Counted from the first letter of the stretch, positions 16,188 to 25,675 are shown. The stretch is DNA of 49,253 nucleotides from an uncultured Bacilli bacterium (GCA_948999435.1 CARJCM010000003.1:1-49253); one strand, 5' to 3'. The notes: generated by a model not told the origin, from the letters alone. Numbers and translations are program-made.

Positions 16188-16799
16188 ATGGTGATTAATA
16201 TAAAAAGAGTAGGTATAATAATACGTGAATTTAAAGAAAACAACATTGATTTTATTGGCACAAGAAAAGATTTATTTTCAAGCTTAAAAGATTTTAATGT
16301 AAGTGTAATTGGAATACCCATTAATATCGAATTTAACAAGCTTATAGAAGCTATAAACATATGTGATGGTATAATTTTATCTGGAGGAGAGAACTTCCAC
16401 GAAAACGACTTTAAATTAATTAAATATTTAATTGAAAAAAATATTCCTACATTAGGTATATGTTTAGGAATGCAAAGTATGGCTGAATATTTTAATGATA
16501 GAAGAGAAATAAAAGTTAATAACCACTATAGTACTAACAAATATGTGCATAAAGTAAAAATAAAAAAAGGAAGTAGATTATATGATATATTAAATAAAGA
16601 AGAAATACTAGTCAACAGTAGGCATCATACGGGAATACCATATACAAATATGCTGATAAGTGCTAAAAGTGAAGATAATATTATAGAAGCTGTTGAATTA
16701 TCTAATTTAAAATTTTTTATAGGTTTAGAATGGCATCCTGAATCAATTAATGATAACAACAGTTACTTAATCTTTAAAAGCTTTATAAATAAGCTATAA
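16188..16799 (+). CDS. Class I glutamine-amidotransferase-like hydrolase (peptidase C26)
   Basis: 203 aa. ILSGGENFHENDF, GICLGMQSMAEYF (nucleophile Cys) and GLEWHPES (His-Glu) form the C26 triad seen in gamma-glutamyl-gamma-aminobutyrate hydrolases. The family cleaves gamma-glutamyl bonds of small molecules. The protein is shorter than typical PuuD (about 250 aa). The ribosome site is weak, so the start (ATG 16188 or GTG 16191) is uncertain. Confidence 0.82.
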   Translation: MVINIKRVGIIIREFKENNIDFIGTRKDLFSSLKDFNVSVIGIPINIEFNKLIEAINICDGIILSGGENFHENDFKLIKYLIEKNIPTLGICLGMQSMAEYFNDRREIKVNNHYSTNKYVHKVKIKKGSRLYDILNKEEILVNSRHHTGIPYTNMLISAKSEDNIIEAVELSNLKFFIGLEWHPESINDNNSYLIFKSFINKL

Positions 16800-16886
16800 A
16801 CATAAAAAGGTATAGTTTTTAATCTAAATATATGATAGAATGAATATAGATTAGTTTTAAAAAAATTCAGGGAAGAGGTTAAAAAT

Positions 16887-17870
16887 ATGCCAAGAAAAGC
16901 AAATGAAACAAAAAATAAAGAAATAAAAGCACCAAAAGAAAAAAATATTGATATTAAAAGTATAGAAATAGAATTAAACAATTATTTAGAAGATAGAAAA
17001 GTTGATATAGAAAAAGAATTAACGAATAAAATTGATGAACAAATAGAACTTAAAGTAACTAAAAGAATGAAAGAAGAAGAAAAAAAGTTAAGCCGTGGTA
17101 AAACTGGTAAAATCATTCGTCGAGACATAATAATTATATTGTTATTAGGAGTCATAGGATATTTTGGTTATTGCTTATATGATATCGATTATTTTAATAT
17201 TAGAACTAAAGTAGTAGATAAAACGAGTGATAATAAAAAAGATGATGAAATAAAAAATAATGATAAAGAAGAAGATAATAATGAACCAATAGTAGACACT
17301 AAACCAGATAGTAGTTATTACATTAAAAACTATGGATACTTATTAGATAATTTATTAATAGATGATGAAGAAATATATAATTTATTTACTAAAACTATTA
17401 CTAGAGATATTATTCCAAATGAATTAGTATTAAAAATAGCTTATAAAAACATTAATAAAGTTTTAATTACTAACAATAATGATATGATAACATTCCATAA
17501 AGATAGTTTATTAGAATCAGCCAAAAAAATATTTGGAGAAGACATAAATATTAAGAATGAAATATTTACATATAATAATATCAAATTTATGTATTATAAT
17601 GATACATATATAGGTCTAAAAGAAGAATCAAGTAGTATTAATCTTATTAATAAAATTATAAATGCAAATGAAGAAAATAATGAATTAACATTTGAATTTA
17701 TTATTGCTAAAACATCTGAAAACAAACTTTTAGACATTGAAGATAATATTATCGAGGAAGAATACGATAATAAAGATATAACAGAATATAAAGATAAATT
17801 ATCAACATATATAATTGTATTTGAAAAAAGTGAAGACAACTACATATTTAAAAATATTACAAGAAAATAA
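16887..17870 (+). CDS. Unknown single-pass membrane protein with coiled-coil N-terminus
   Basis: 327 aa. Residues 1-75 are highly charged, Lys/Glu-rich and helical. A membrane helix is at about 84-101 (DIIIILLLGVIGYFGYCLY) and an acidic linker (about 115-140) follows. The C-terminal domain (about 145-325) is probably outside the cell. No family is recognised. AGAGGTT lies upstream. It ends at the convergent terminator and so appears to be a single-gene unit. Confidence 0.65.
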   Translation: MPRKANETKNKEIKAPKEKNIDIKSIEIELNNYLEDRKVDIEKELTNKIDEQIELKVTKRMKEEEKKLSRGKTGKIIRRDIIIILLLGVIGYFGYCLYDIDYFNIRTKVVDKTSDNKKDDEIKNNDKEEDNNEPIVDTKPDSSYYIKNYGYLLDNLLIDDEEIYNLFTKTITRDIIPNELVLKIAYKNINKVLITNNNDMITFHKDSLLESAKKIFGEDINIKNEIFTYNNIKFMYYNDTYIGLKEESSSINLINKIINANEENNELTFEFIIAKTSENKLLDIEDNIIEEEYDNKDITEYKDKLSTYIIVFEKSEDNYIFKNITRK

Positions 17871-17873
17871 AGA

Positions 17874-17901
17874 AAGAAACCGCAATTGGTTTCTTAATTT
17901 T
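17874..17901. terminator. Convergent (bidirectional) terminator
   Basis: AAGAAACC (17874-17881) with GGTTTCTT (17888-17895), then A residues and a T run on the plus strand. It lies between the unknown membrane protein and the response-regulator gene, which converge. Confidence 0.75.
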
Positions 17902-18643
17902 TCTCATAAAAACTTTTAATAGAAACAAGAATTCTTTTTATATTATCTTCTTTAAATGGTTTATTAAGAACATCAAGAATAGGATAAGAAAAAGCTTTTT
18001 TAATTGTTTCTTCCGTATCATCTCCCGTAATAATAACCACTGGGATTTTTTCTATTAAATCATTATTTTTTAAATATTCTAGAACTTCAAAGCCATTAGT
18101 ATTTGGCATATTAAGATCTAAAAGTAATGCATAAATATTTAATTCGTTTAATTTATCAATTGCCTCTTTCCCATTAGAAGCTTTAATTATTTTGTATTCA
18201 TCTCCAATAGTTTGCTCTATAAAATTAAGCATAATACTAGAATCATCTGCTATTAAAATATTTTTAACATTAGTGCTTATATCATTTGAATCAAAATATT
18301 CCTCTAAAGTAGAATTTATTTTATTAATAGTATTTTTAAGTTCATCAAAATGACTATCAATAAATTCTTTATTTTTTTCTTTACCAGCCATTTCATGTTG
18401 TAAGAATATTTCAGCTTCATTCATAAAACCTAAATACTTAGCTTCACTTTTAGTACTATGAGCAAGAATTCCATAGTTTTCAAAATCTTGTTGATTTTTA
18501 TAATATTCTAGATTACTAAGTTTATCATTTAAAGAGTCTTTATATTCTTTTAAATTTTCATTATAAGAACTCATATCTCCCCAAAATTCCAAACTACTAT
18601 CTACTTGGACATTATTATTTCTTAATATATCTACTTTTTCCAT
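17894..18643 (-). CDS. HPt-receiver response-regulator protein
   Basis: 249 aa. The N-terminal half looks like a histidine phosphotransfer domain (ILAHSTKSEAKYLGFMNEAE, H62). The C-terminal receiver domain has ILIADDSS, phospho-acceptor D176 in LLLDLNMPNTNGF, the Thr in VVIITGDD and the Lys in NKPF. No DNA-binding output is present. It starts 2 bases after the hybrid kinase gene, so the two likely form a phosphorelay: kinase His to kinase receiver to this HPt to this or another receiver. Confidence 0.85.
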   Translation of the reverse strand: MEKVDILRNNNVQVDSSLEFWGDMSSYNENLKEYKDSLNDKLSNLEYYKNQQDFENYGILAHSTKSEAKYLGFMNEAEIFLQHEMAGKEKNKEFIDSHFDELKNTINKINSTLEEYFDSNDISTNVKNILIADDSSIMLNFIEQTIGDEYKIIKASNGKEAIDKLNELNIYALLLDLNMPNTNGFEVLEYLKNNDLIEKIPVVIITGDDTEETIKKAFSYPILDVLNKPFKEDNIKRILVSIKSFYEKN

Positions 18644-18645
18644 TC

Positions 18646-20475
18646 CTATTTACCTCCCAAATATTTATTTAAAACTCTATTAAGTTGATATCTATCAATT
18701 GGCTTTGACAAATAATCATTAAAACCAGCTTGAATATATTTTTCATCTTGACCTTCAATTGCATCTGCAGTAAGTGCTACTACTGGAATATCAAAACCGG
18801 GTATTTCTTTTAATCTACGAAGACATTCTACGCCATTCATTTTAGGCATCATAATATCCATTAAAATTAAATCAAATGTCCCTGTTTCAGCAAGTTCTAA
18901 AGCCTCAAATCCACTTGTAGCTTCTACAATTGTAAAGTTATATGGTTTTAAAATATTATTAGCAACTTTTAAATTAATTTTAGAATCATCAACTACCAAT
19001 ATTCTTTTACCAGTATGAAGGGAGTAATCAATTTCAATTTCTTCACTACTGCCAACAGGAGCTTCCATACTAATTAAATCCTGTTCAATATTTATTCTAA
19101 AAGTTGAACCTTCACCATAATTACTAGATACAGTTATTCTTCCGCCCATCATTTCGGTTAGACTCTTAGTTATGGCAAGACCTAAGCCAGTACCTTCAGT
19201 AGAAGTATTTTGGTCTTCATCAAATCTTTCAAATTTATTAAATAATTTATTAATATCTTCCTTTTTTATACCACGCCCAGTATCTTTAACCGCGATATTT
19301 AATGAACATTTTTTAGTATCAATTCTATTAATGCAACTAACACTAAAGATTATTTCGCCTCTATCAGTATATTTAGCTGCATTAGTCAAAATATTAAGAA
19401 CAACTTGTTTAAGTTTACCAACATCACCTTTTAAAATACCAGGTAAATCTTCTGTTATATTACTTCTAAATTCTATTGGCTTAGAACCAATTCTAGGAAT
19501 AATTAGTTTGCATAAGCCATTAAATACTTCTTTAGGATTATATTCTTTAGAAACTATTTCCATTTTATTAGCTTCTATTTTAGAAATATCTAGAATTCCA
19601 TTAACTATTTCTAGTAAGTTATTAGAAGCATCAACAATATCTTTAGCATGATCTTTTGCTTCCGTATCTAAATGAGGAGATTCAATTAAACATTCACTAA
19701 AACCAACTATCGCATTAAGTGGAGTTCTAATTTCATGAGACATATTAGATAAGAATTCAGACTTAGCTCTATTAGCTTTCTCAGCCTGGTCTTTTGCAAT
19801 ATTAAGTTGTTTAATCATTTTAACATCTGGATTTTCAATCGTAAAGTACATAATTATTACAGTTAAAGAGAGTAAAAAATTAATTAAAAATGCTTCTGGA
19901 AAAAACCTTTGAATTAAAAAATTAAACATTAACAATACTACAAATATATATAAAGGTTTAGCTTTATTTTTAACAATATTCTTTCGATATCTTATCGTTA
20001 TATAAACAGAATAAATTATAAGAATAAAACTAACTCCATAAGTTAATAATACTGGTATACCTTGAGGAACAATAACATTATTAACAAGTTCATAATCAAC
20101 AGGTAAGATAAAAATAAAAGGAATAACAATAAAAAATAAAATTATAAATAAGTAAAATGTAGTATTAAGTAAATTTTTTCTATTATCTACGTTAGTAATA
20201 CTTATTGATTTAATATAAAAAGCAAATAATAAAAACCAAACAACAAAATAAGCAAAAACAAACTTTGAAGCAAAAACATAAGCAATACTATGATAGTCCA
20301 ATCCAGCATTAAAAATAATGCAAGTAATTATATCCAACAAAAGTCCAAAAGAAGTTAGAATAATCATATACTTATAAATTTTGGTTTCTAAGCTATTAAT
20401 CCTTTCTTTAGAAAAGAAATTATACATTAAAATAATAATAAATAATAATCCACTTATTGAAAAATAAAGTCCCAT
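18646..20475 (-). CDS. Hybrid sensor histidine kinase with C-terminal receiver
   Basis: About 609 aa from ATG 20475, chosen because AAGGAGTG lies 5 bases upstream; the first in-frame ATG at 20496 has no such site. Six or seven membrane helices (about 1-220) are followed by a HisKA domain (SEFLSNMSHEIRTPLNAIVG, phospho-His about 247). The HATPase domain follows (NILTNAAKY, DTGRGIKKEDI, GTGLGLAITKSL), then a receiver (ILVVDDSKINL ... LILMDIMMPKMNG). The sensor resembles 7TM-type input modules and the ligand is unknown. It is co-transcribed with the HPt-receiver protein. Confidence 0.93.
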   Translation of the reverse strand: MGLYFSISGLLFIIILMYNFFSKERINSLETKIYKYMIILTSFGLLLDIITCIIFNAGLDYHSIAYVFASKFVFAYFVVWFLLFAFYIKSISITNVDNRKNLLNTTFYLFIILFFIVIPFIFILPVDYELVNNVIVPQGIPVLLTYGVSFILIIYSVYITIRYRKNIVKNKAKPLYIFVVLLMFNFLIQRFFPEAFLINFLLSLTVIIMYFTIENPDVKMIKQLNIAKDQAEKANRAKSEFLSNMSHEIRTPLNAIVGFSECLIESPHLDTEAKDHAKDIVDASNNLLEIVNGILDISKIEANKMEIVSKEYNPKEVFNGLCKLIIPRIGSKPIEFRSNITEDLPGILKGDVGKLKQVVLNILTNAAKYTDRGEIIFSVSCINRIDTKKCSLNIAVKDTGRGIKKEDINKLFNKFERFDEDQNTSTEGTGLGLAITKSLTEMMGGRITVSSNYGEGSTFRINIEQDLISMEAPVGSSEEIEIDYSLHTGKRILVVDDSKINLKVANNILKPYNFTIVEATSGFEALELAETGTFDLILMDIMMPKMNGVECLRRLKEIPGFDIPVVALTADAIEGQDEKYIQAGFNDYLSKPIDRYQLNRVLNKYLGGK

Positions 20476-20546
20476 AAAAACACTCCTTACTATCATAATA
20501 ATGATATCATAATATACGCTTTATTTCAATTAAAAAAGAAATACAA

Positions 20547-22319
20547 TTAGTACTTCTTTCTAACTAATGACAGGTCATTATTATTAAAGGCTTCTAATGC
20601 TTGTTCTTTTAATAAAGGAGCATTTAATTTACCATTATCAGTTCTAGGTAAAGGTTCTAAAGTATAGTTTATATAACCTGGAAGTGCGCTTGCGCCTAAA
20701 GTATCATTTATTAAAACATCAATTTTATTTTTTAATTTATTTGTATCAACATTAGCATCACTTAAAGAAATATGATAAACAGGTAAGAATTGATATTTAG
20801 CATCAGGAACTTCAGTGACAACAATATCCCTTACTTCTGGTAATTGAGCTACTAACTGTTCTATTTGTTCTGGATAAATATTATCTACCCCACAAACAAA
20901 GTTTCTTTTTTGACGACCAGCGAATTTATATTCATTATCACCAAGACCAGTTCTTATAACTAAATCTCCTGTATTGTACCATCTAGTACCATCTAAATCA
21001 TAGAAAAACACTTTATCAGTTTCTTCTTGATTATTTAAATATCCTTTCATCATACCAGGACCATTTACAAGTAACAATCCTGCATTACCAGTAGGAACTT
21101 CTTGTAAATCAATTTTAGAGCCAGGCACAATATCTTTTAAAGACTTTGGATCTACAATTTTTGATTTTACAAAACCAATAGGGTATCCAATAGTACCAAA
21201 AGTGTTTTTCTTTCCCATTTTAATATGAGTTGGGGCCCACATTTCAGTTAAGCCTAAACCATCTCCAAGTTCAATATCAAGACCTATTATATCAAAAGCT
21301 TTTTGAATATCTTCATAATCAGCATCTTTTAACATTTCTCCACCAGATATTGCTTGTTTCAAAGACATACATCCCTTTTTTACTAAAGGGTTGTTTATAA
21401 AGTTTCTCCAATGAACGGGACCGCCCATTGCACCATCAACTTGCTTTTTTATTATTTCTGAAACAAATTCATTAGGGAAAGCATTTAAAGTTAAAGCATA
21501 TTCCATATTTTTAGCTAAAACGTAATGTAAAACAAATCTACCAAATACCATATGTCCAAAAGGAATATTACCTAAATGTTTCATACCTGGTTCTAGAATA
21601 AATACATCATCCACTCCTTGAACAACTCCGTTTAATCCATCACTAGTAAGCATAACACCTTTGTGAACACCAGTTGAACCTCCAGTAAATATTACATCAG
21701 ATAATTCTCCAGGTGTATATTTTTGTTCTTCATAAAAATAATCTTTTCCATTTTCTACAACTTTTTCAAGACTATGATTATTTCCAAATTTTCGATTACC
21801 AATTATAGTTTGTTGCAAATTATAAAGTTTTTTAATACGTTCATCATCGATTGAACTAATTGGAGAATAAATAATAGGTGAAATATCCATAGTATGACAC
21901 GCCTTTTTAGACTTTTTATATAGTTGATCAACGGTTATAATCATTTTAGGTCTAGTCATTTCTATATCACGTTGCATTTTATACTTATTATTTAAAGGAC
22001 TTAAACCAATTATTTCAGCACCAATTTTATCAAGAGCATATAAAGTAAAAGCAGCTTCAGGAGTATTAACTAAGCATACACCAATTCTATCACCTTTACG
22101 AATTCCTCTTTTATATAATGCTCTAGCATATTCATCAACTCTTTGATGAAATTCTTCAAAAGTAATATTATCTTTCATACCATCAAAGCTAAAAGCGGTA
22201 TAATTCATATAACCTTTATTTCTTTCTTCTAAAAATTCCATTTTAGAACCAATAATCATATCTACTTCTTTAGTAGTATCAGTATAATAATCATATGTTT
22301 CTTGTTTTTTAATTTCCAT
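20547..22319 (-). CDS. AMP-forming acyl/aryl-CoA ligase-type enzyme (ANL superfamily)
   Basis: About 590 aa. Start placed at ATG 22319 because GAGGAAAA lies just before it; an upstream ATG at 22331 overlaps that site. ANL motifs are present: VIFTGGSTGVHKGVMLTSDG (A3 loop), GDGLGLTEMWAP (A5), RWYNTGDLV (A7) and TDNGKLNAPL (A10 catalytic Lys). It would adenylate a carboxylic acid, but the substrate and carrier are not evident. There is no carrier-protein gene nearby. It has its own leader divergent from the XRE gene. Confidence 0.88.
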   Translation of the reverse strand: MEIKKQETYDYYTDTTKEVDMIIGSKMEFLEERNKGYMNYTAFSFDGMKDNITFEEFHQRVDEYARALYKRGIRKGDRIGVCLVNTPEAAFTLYALDKIGAEIIGLSPLNNKYKMQRDIEMTRPKMIITVDQLYKKSKKACHTMDISPIIYSPISSIDDERIKKLYNLQQTIIGNRKFGNNHSLEKVVENGKDYFYEEQKYTPGELSDVIFTGGSTGVHKGVMLTSDGLNGVVQGVDDVFILEPGMKHLGNIPFGHMVFGRFVLHYVLAKNMEYALTLNAFPNEFVSEIIKKQVDGAMGGPVHWRNFINNPLVKKGCMSLKQAISGGEMLKDADYEDIQKAFDIIGLDIELGDGLGLTEMWAPTHIKMGKKNTFGTIGYPIGFVKSKIVDPKSLKDIVPGSKIDLQEVPTGNAGLLLVNGPGMMKGYLNNQEETDKVFFYDLDGTRWYNTGDLVIRTGLGDNEYKFAGRQKRNFVCGVDNIYPEQIEQLVAQLPEVRDIVVTEVPDAKYQFLPVYHISLSDANVDTNKLKNKIDVLINDTLGASALPGYINYTLEPLPRTDNGKLNAPLLKEQALEAFNNNDLSLVRKKY

Positions 22320-22378
22320 AATTTTCCTCATTTCTTATTTTAAATATATTACATATTTTTTAAAAAGTAAATAGCTAC

Positions 22379-22410
22379 TTGCTAATATTGTATCAATTAT
22401 GATACAATAT
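22379..22410 (+). promoter_or_regulatory. Promoter and palindromic operator of the XRE gene
   Basis: TTGCTA (22379-22384), an 18-base spacer and TACAAT (22403-22408). A perfect 10-bp palindrome, ATATTGTATC/GATACAATAT (22385-22410), fills the spacer and covers the -10. This is the placement expected for autorepression by the regulator that follows. The same site could affect the divergent ligase gene. Confidence 0.75.
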
Positions 22411-22425
22411 ATCTGGTGACTGAAA

Positions 22426-22692
22426 GTGAACTATAATAAAAACTATATTGAATCATCATTTAACCCCGAAGAATTAAATGAAATATTTATTAAAGATTTT
22501 ATTCGTTTTCGGAAAGAAAACAATTTAACTCAAGATTTATTTTCTAAATATTCTGGAGTATCTCGTGAAAAAATAGCGAGAATAGAAGCGGGTATGCATT
22601 CTCCAAGTATAATAAATTTACTAAAAATAATTGGACCAATTGGTTATACAATAAAGATAGTAAAAGTAAAAGACAAAGATTTATACAATTAA
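22426..22692 (+). CDS. XRE-family helix-turn-helix regulator
   Basis: 88 aa, GTG start. The HTH (RKENNLTQDLFSKYSGVSRE followed by IARIEAGMHSPS) is at about 30-60. A short C-terminal strand follows (YTIKIVKV). A perfect operator overlaps its promoter, suggesting autoregulation. The ligase gene is divergent and may be a target. Confidence 0.85.
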   Translation: MNYNKNYIESSFNPEELNEIFIKDFIRFRKENNLTQDLFSKYSGVSREKIARIEAGMHSPSIINLLKIIGPIGYTIKIVKVKDKDLYN

Positions 22693-22703
22693 GTATAATA
22701 GGA

Positions 22704-22732
22704 TTTACAATCATATAAAAGCGAAGTATAAT
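22704..22732 (+). promoter_or_regulatory. Sigma-A promoter
   Basis: TTTACA (22704-22709), a 17-base spacer and TATAAT (22727-22732), 25 bases before the next start codon. Confidence 0.65.
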
Positions 22733-22756
22733 AAAATTATAACATGGGAGTTTTAT

Positions 22757-23788
22757 ATGGAAGTAATTGATTTATTAAAGCCAAGTGAAGCAAAAATTAA
22801 AAAATTAAATGAGTTAATAAAAAGACAAGAATTAAGTATCCAAGATATAGAAAATGAAATTATGAATTCTAATAATATACATTTAATATATCTCGCTGGA
22901 ATAAATATTGAAGGAATAAATTTAGGTCGAATTAGTCATGTAATATCTAAATCAAATGAGGGTTATTATATTGTCAATTTTGCTTATTTTATTATCTCAA
23001 GAAATCATGATTATAAAAGCAGTATATTAAAAGATTTAGCAAATGGCATTAAAAGATGTAAAGAAGCAAAATTTATGTATTATTATCTTAAAATAATCCC
23101 AGATGCTCCTATTAAAGAAATAATTGAATCAATATTATTAACAGATAATGCCGATTATATTTATTATACATTAAGAGATATTGGTCCAAAATTAAATCTT
23201 GAAACCAAAAAAAGATTAGCTTATAAATTAATAGAACTAAAAAGTGCCGAGTATATAGTTTGGGCATCTTTACTAGTACCAGAAATTGATATAAATGAGT
23301 ATGCCAAAGGACTTTTACAATCTAAAAGAACAATGTCATATGGCGTATATATTTGTAAGTTATTAGAAACAGATAAACCTATAGAAGAGGATATAAAATC
23401 TAAATTAATTGAAGCTTTAATATCTATAGGTGATTTTAAAAGAATTATAAGATTAGTTGAAAACTCAGAAAAGGGTATATATACTAAAGTTATAAATCAA
23501 TTATTAAACAATTATATAAACTATTCTAATCCTAATTTTTGGTTAAACTATATTATTCCTCTAGCTGTATGTGAAAAAGAATGTTCTAGTTATGTAGTAG
23601 ATAAAATAATAGCTAGTGGCAATGTAGAATTTATTACTATTACGATATATTATATAAAAGATGAAGAATTAAAAAAGAAACTTCAAGAATCATTAAAAAG
23701 AATGCCAAATTTAAATGATGCTTATGACAAAGCAAATGTTAGTGATAAAGTAATTAAAAGAGTTTTAATTCAAAATATAGCAGGATAA
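22757..23788 (+). CDS. Helical-repeat protein of unknown function
   Basis: 343 aa, almost entirely helical, with a HEAT/ankyrin-like periodicity of 30-40 residues (EAKFMYYYLKIIPDAPIKEI, ADYIYYTLRDIGPKLNLETK, AEYIVWASLLVPEIDINEYA). No signal peptide or membrane segment. It probably binds proteins. I recognise no family. GGGAG precedes the ATG and a good promoter drives it. Confidence 0.65.
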   Translation: MEVIDLLKPSEAKIKKLNELIKRQELSIQDIENEIMNSNNIHLIYLAGINIEGINLGRISHVISKSNEGYYIVNFAYFIISRNHDYKSSILKDLANGIKRCKEAKFMYYYLKIIPDAPIKEIIESILLTDNADYIYYTLRDIGPKLNLETKKRLAYKLIELKSAEYIVWASLLVPEIDINEYAKGLLQSKRTMSYGVYICKLLETDKPIEEDIKSKLIEALISIGDFKRIIRLVENSEKGIYTKVINQLLNNYINYSNPNFWLNYIIPLAVCEKECSSYVVDKIIASGNVEFITITIYYIKDEELKKKLQESLKRMPNLNDAYDKANVSDKVIKRVLIQNIAG

Positions 23789-23801
23789 AAAAATTAGAAT
23801 A

Positions 23802-23829
23802 TTGACAATAATTATTTATATGATAAAAT
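23802..23829 (+). promoter_or_regulatory. Sigma-A promoter of the GreA-like gene
   Basis: TTGACA (23802-23807), a 16-base spacer and TGA-TAAAAT (23824-23829). Confidence 0.65.
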
Positions 23830-23854
23830 TAAATTATTCAGGAGGAGAAAATAT

Positions 23855-24373
23855 ATGGAATATGAAACATATTATTTAGATAATATAGGTTATAATGATT
23901 ATTTACAAAGAGTGAATATCTTAGAAGAAAGATTAAAAAGTTTTAATGCTACCAGAGCTGATAAAGCTAAAAAAATAACTTTAGATGAAAAATATTCTAC
24001 CGCTGAAGCAAGTGATTTAGCCAGAAAAGAAAAATCAATTTTAGAAGAGTTACAAGATTTACGAAAAAAAGGAAATCAAATACAAATTATTGAAAAACAT
24101 GGTGATGATACAAAAACAGATATTGGTGATAGATTATTAATTGAGATAATGTATGCACCAGATGATATTGAAGAATTAGAAGTAGAGATAACTGCAACTA
24201 TAAGCTCATCCATTGATAATGAAGATAAAGTTTCAATTAATTATCCGCTTGGTAGAGCATTATATAGTCAAGTTATTGGAGGAATATATACATATCAAGT
24301 TGGTGAAAGAAAAATGGCAGTCCACATTAAACAAAAATTATTAACAGAAGATTTACCTGCAACAAGAAAATAA
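23855..24373 (+). CDS. GreA/GreB-family transcription factor
   Basis: 172 aa. An N-terminal helical region (about 10-85, YLQRVNILEERLKSF ... LARKEKSILEELQDLRKK) would be the coiled-coil arm. The C-terminal domain shows the FKBP-like Gre pattern (KVSINYPLGRALYSQVIGG then YTYQVGERKMAVHIKQ). Gre factors stimulate transcript cleavage by backtracked RNA polymerase. The arm tip is not a standard DxxE match, so it may be a GreA paralogue rather than the main GreA. Confidence 0.75.
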   Translation: MEYETYYLDNIGYNDYLQRVNILEERLKSFNATRADKAKKITLDEKYSTAEASDLARKEKSILEELQDLRKKGNQIQIIEKHGDDTKTDIGDRLLIEIMYAPDDIEELEVEITATISSSIDNEDKVSINYPLGRALYSQVIGGIYTYQVGERKMAVHIKQKLLTEDLPATRK

Positions 24374-24411
24374 AAAATATTAAGAAATTTAAAACTATGA
24401 AATCATTGAAT

Positions 24412-24435
24412 AGAGAAGCATTTGCTTTTCTTTTT
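24412..24435 (+). terminator. Terminator after the GreA-like gene
   Basis: AGAGAAGC (24412-24419) pairs with GCTTTTCT (24424-24431), followed by a T run. Confidence 0.6.
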
Positions 24436-24440
24436 ATATT

Positions 24441-24455
24441 GTTATATAATATAAC
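24441..24455 (+). promoter_or_regulatory. 15-bp palindrome at the promoter of the repeat-protein gene
   Basis: GTTATATAATATAAC is a perfect odd palindrome that contains a TATAAT, 20 bases before the GTG start. It may be an operator. AT-rich palindromes arise easily by chance here. Confidence 0.35.
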
Positions 24456-24475
24456 GCAAAAAGGAGTTGATTTGA

Positions 24476-25675
24476 GTGTTACCTTATGAATATGAATTAA
24501 TAGATAAATTATTAAAAGATAAAGATTTAGAACATTTAAAATGTAAACTATTATATCAAAGAAAATATAGTGAAGTAGTAGCAATCCTAAATTTATTTTT
24601 TAATTTACCTGAAGAACAAAAAGAATTGTTTATGCCTCTTTTAACATCAACTATTTGGAATTCTAATCTAAAAAATGTAGAAGCTATCTTTGATATATTT
24701 TCAGAATTAAACAATAAAGGAAACGAAAAACAAAAAGAATTATTTATACCTCTTCTAACATCAAATATTTGGCATTCTAATTCTAAAGATGTAAGAGCCA
24801 TAATTGATATATTCTCAAATTTGAGAGAAGAGCAAGAGAAGTTATTTAAGCCTCTTTTAACGTCAACTATTTGGAATTCTAATCCAAAAAATGTAGAAGC
24901 TATCTTTGATATATTTTCAGAATTAAACAATAAAGGAAACGAAAAACAAAAAGAATTATTTAAGCCTCTTTTAACATCAACTATTTGGAATTCTAATCCA
25001 GAAAACGCAAAATCTATAATTGATATATTCTCTAATCTGAGAAAAGAGCAAGAGAAGTTATTTAGACCTCTTTTAACACCAAATATTTGGCATTCTAATC
25101 CTAAAGGAGTTAAAGCAATAATTGATATATTCTCAAATTTAACAAAAGAACAAGAAACATTATTTAAGCCTCTTCTAACATCAACTATCTGGCATTCTAA
25201 TCCAGAAAATGTAAGAGCTATAATTGATATATTTTCTAAATTAATCAAAGAAGGAAATGAAGAGCAAAAAGAATTATTTATACCTCTTCTAACATCAACT
25301 ATTTGGCATTCTAATCCAGAAAATGTAAGAGCTATAATAGAATCTAAAATTTGGCAAAATAGGTTATATAGAAAATTATTGACTAAAAGTATTTGGAATA
25401 AATCAATAACTAAAATAGAAAAAGTAATTGAAACCATGGAGGAATTAAAGCTAGAAGAATATATAACTCCAACTTGCCTTAATTTATCACCAATTCAAAT
25501 TAAAGCATTATATCACTATTTGCAAGATAATAATAACCCTGTAATAATTGATAATAAATTAAATCCTTTATTTAATGTTGCGCCTTTAGCGATGTTAAAA
25601 AGATATGGAGTAAACTTAAAACAATTAGTAGCAAAAGAAAAAGAAAGAGAATTAAAAAAAGTTTTATCCCAATAA
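24476..25675 (+). CDS. Tandem-repeat helical protein, seven repeats
   Basis: 399 aa from GTG 24476, with AAGGAG 9 bases upstream; in-frame TGA just before fixes this start. Residues about 48-290 hold seven repeats of alternating 38 and 34 residues, with core LFKPLLTSTIWNSNPxNV then AIIDIFSxL. The DNA of repeats 1-2 and 3-4 is nearly identical, showing recent duplication. No signal peptide. The C-terminus (about 300-399) is non-repetitive and helical. It resembles LRV- or HEAT-like solenoids but I cannot name a family. Confidence 0.7.
   Translation: MLPYEYELIDKLLKDKDLEHLKCKLLYQRKYSEVVAILNLFFNLPEEQKELFMPLLTSTIWNSNLKNVEAIFDIFSELNNKGNEKQKELFIPLLTSNIWHSNSKDVRAIIDIFSNLREEQEKLFKPLLTSTIWNSNPKNVEAIFDIFSELNNKGNEKQKELFKPLLTSTIWNSNPENAKSIIDIFSNLRKEQEKLFRPLLTPNIWHSNPKGVKAIIDIFSNLTKEQETLFKPLLTSTIWHSNPENVRAIIDIFSKLIKEGNEEQKELFIPLLTSTIWHSNPENVRAIIESKIWQNRLYRKLLTKSIWNKSITKIEKVIETMEELKLEEYITPTCLNLSPIQIKALYHYLQDNNNPVIIDNKLNPLFNVAPLAMLKRYGVNLKQLVAKEKERELKKVLSQ
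24620..25340 (+). repeat. Internal tandem DNA repeats of about 102-114 bp
   Basis: Seven in-frame units each contain a near-constant stretch such as CCTCTTTTAACATCAACTAT. Long and short units alternate, so the basic duplication unit was probably a pair of about 216 bp. Confidence 0.85.

Noticed and set aside
24556..25437. Long antisense ORF opposite the repeat protein
   Set aside because: Its repeats mirror the sense-strand repeats and it has no ribosome site; it is a shadow.
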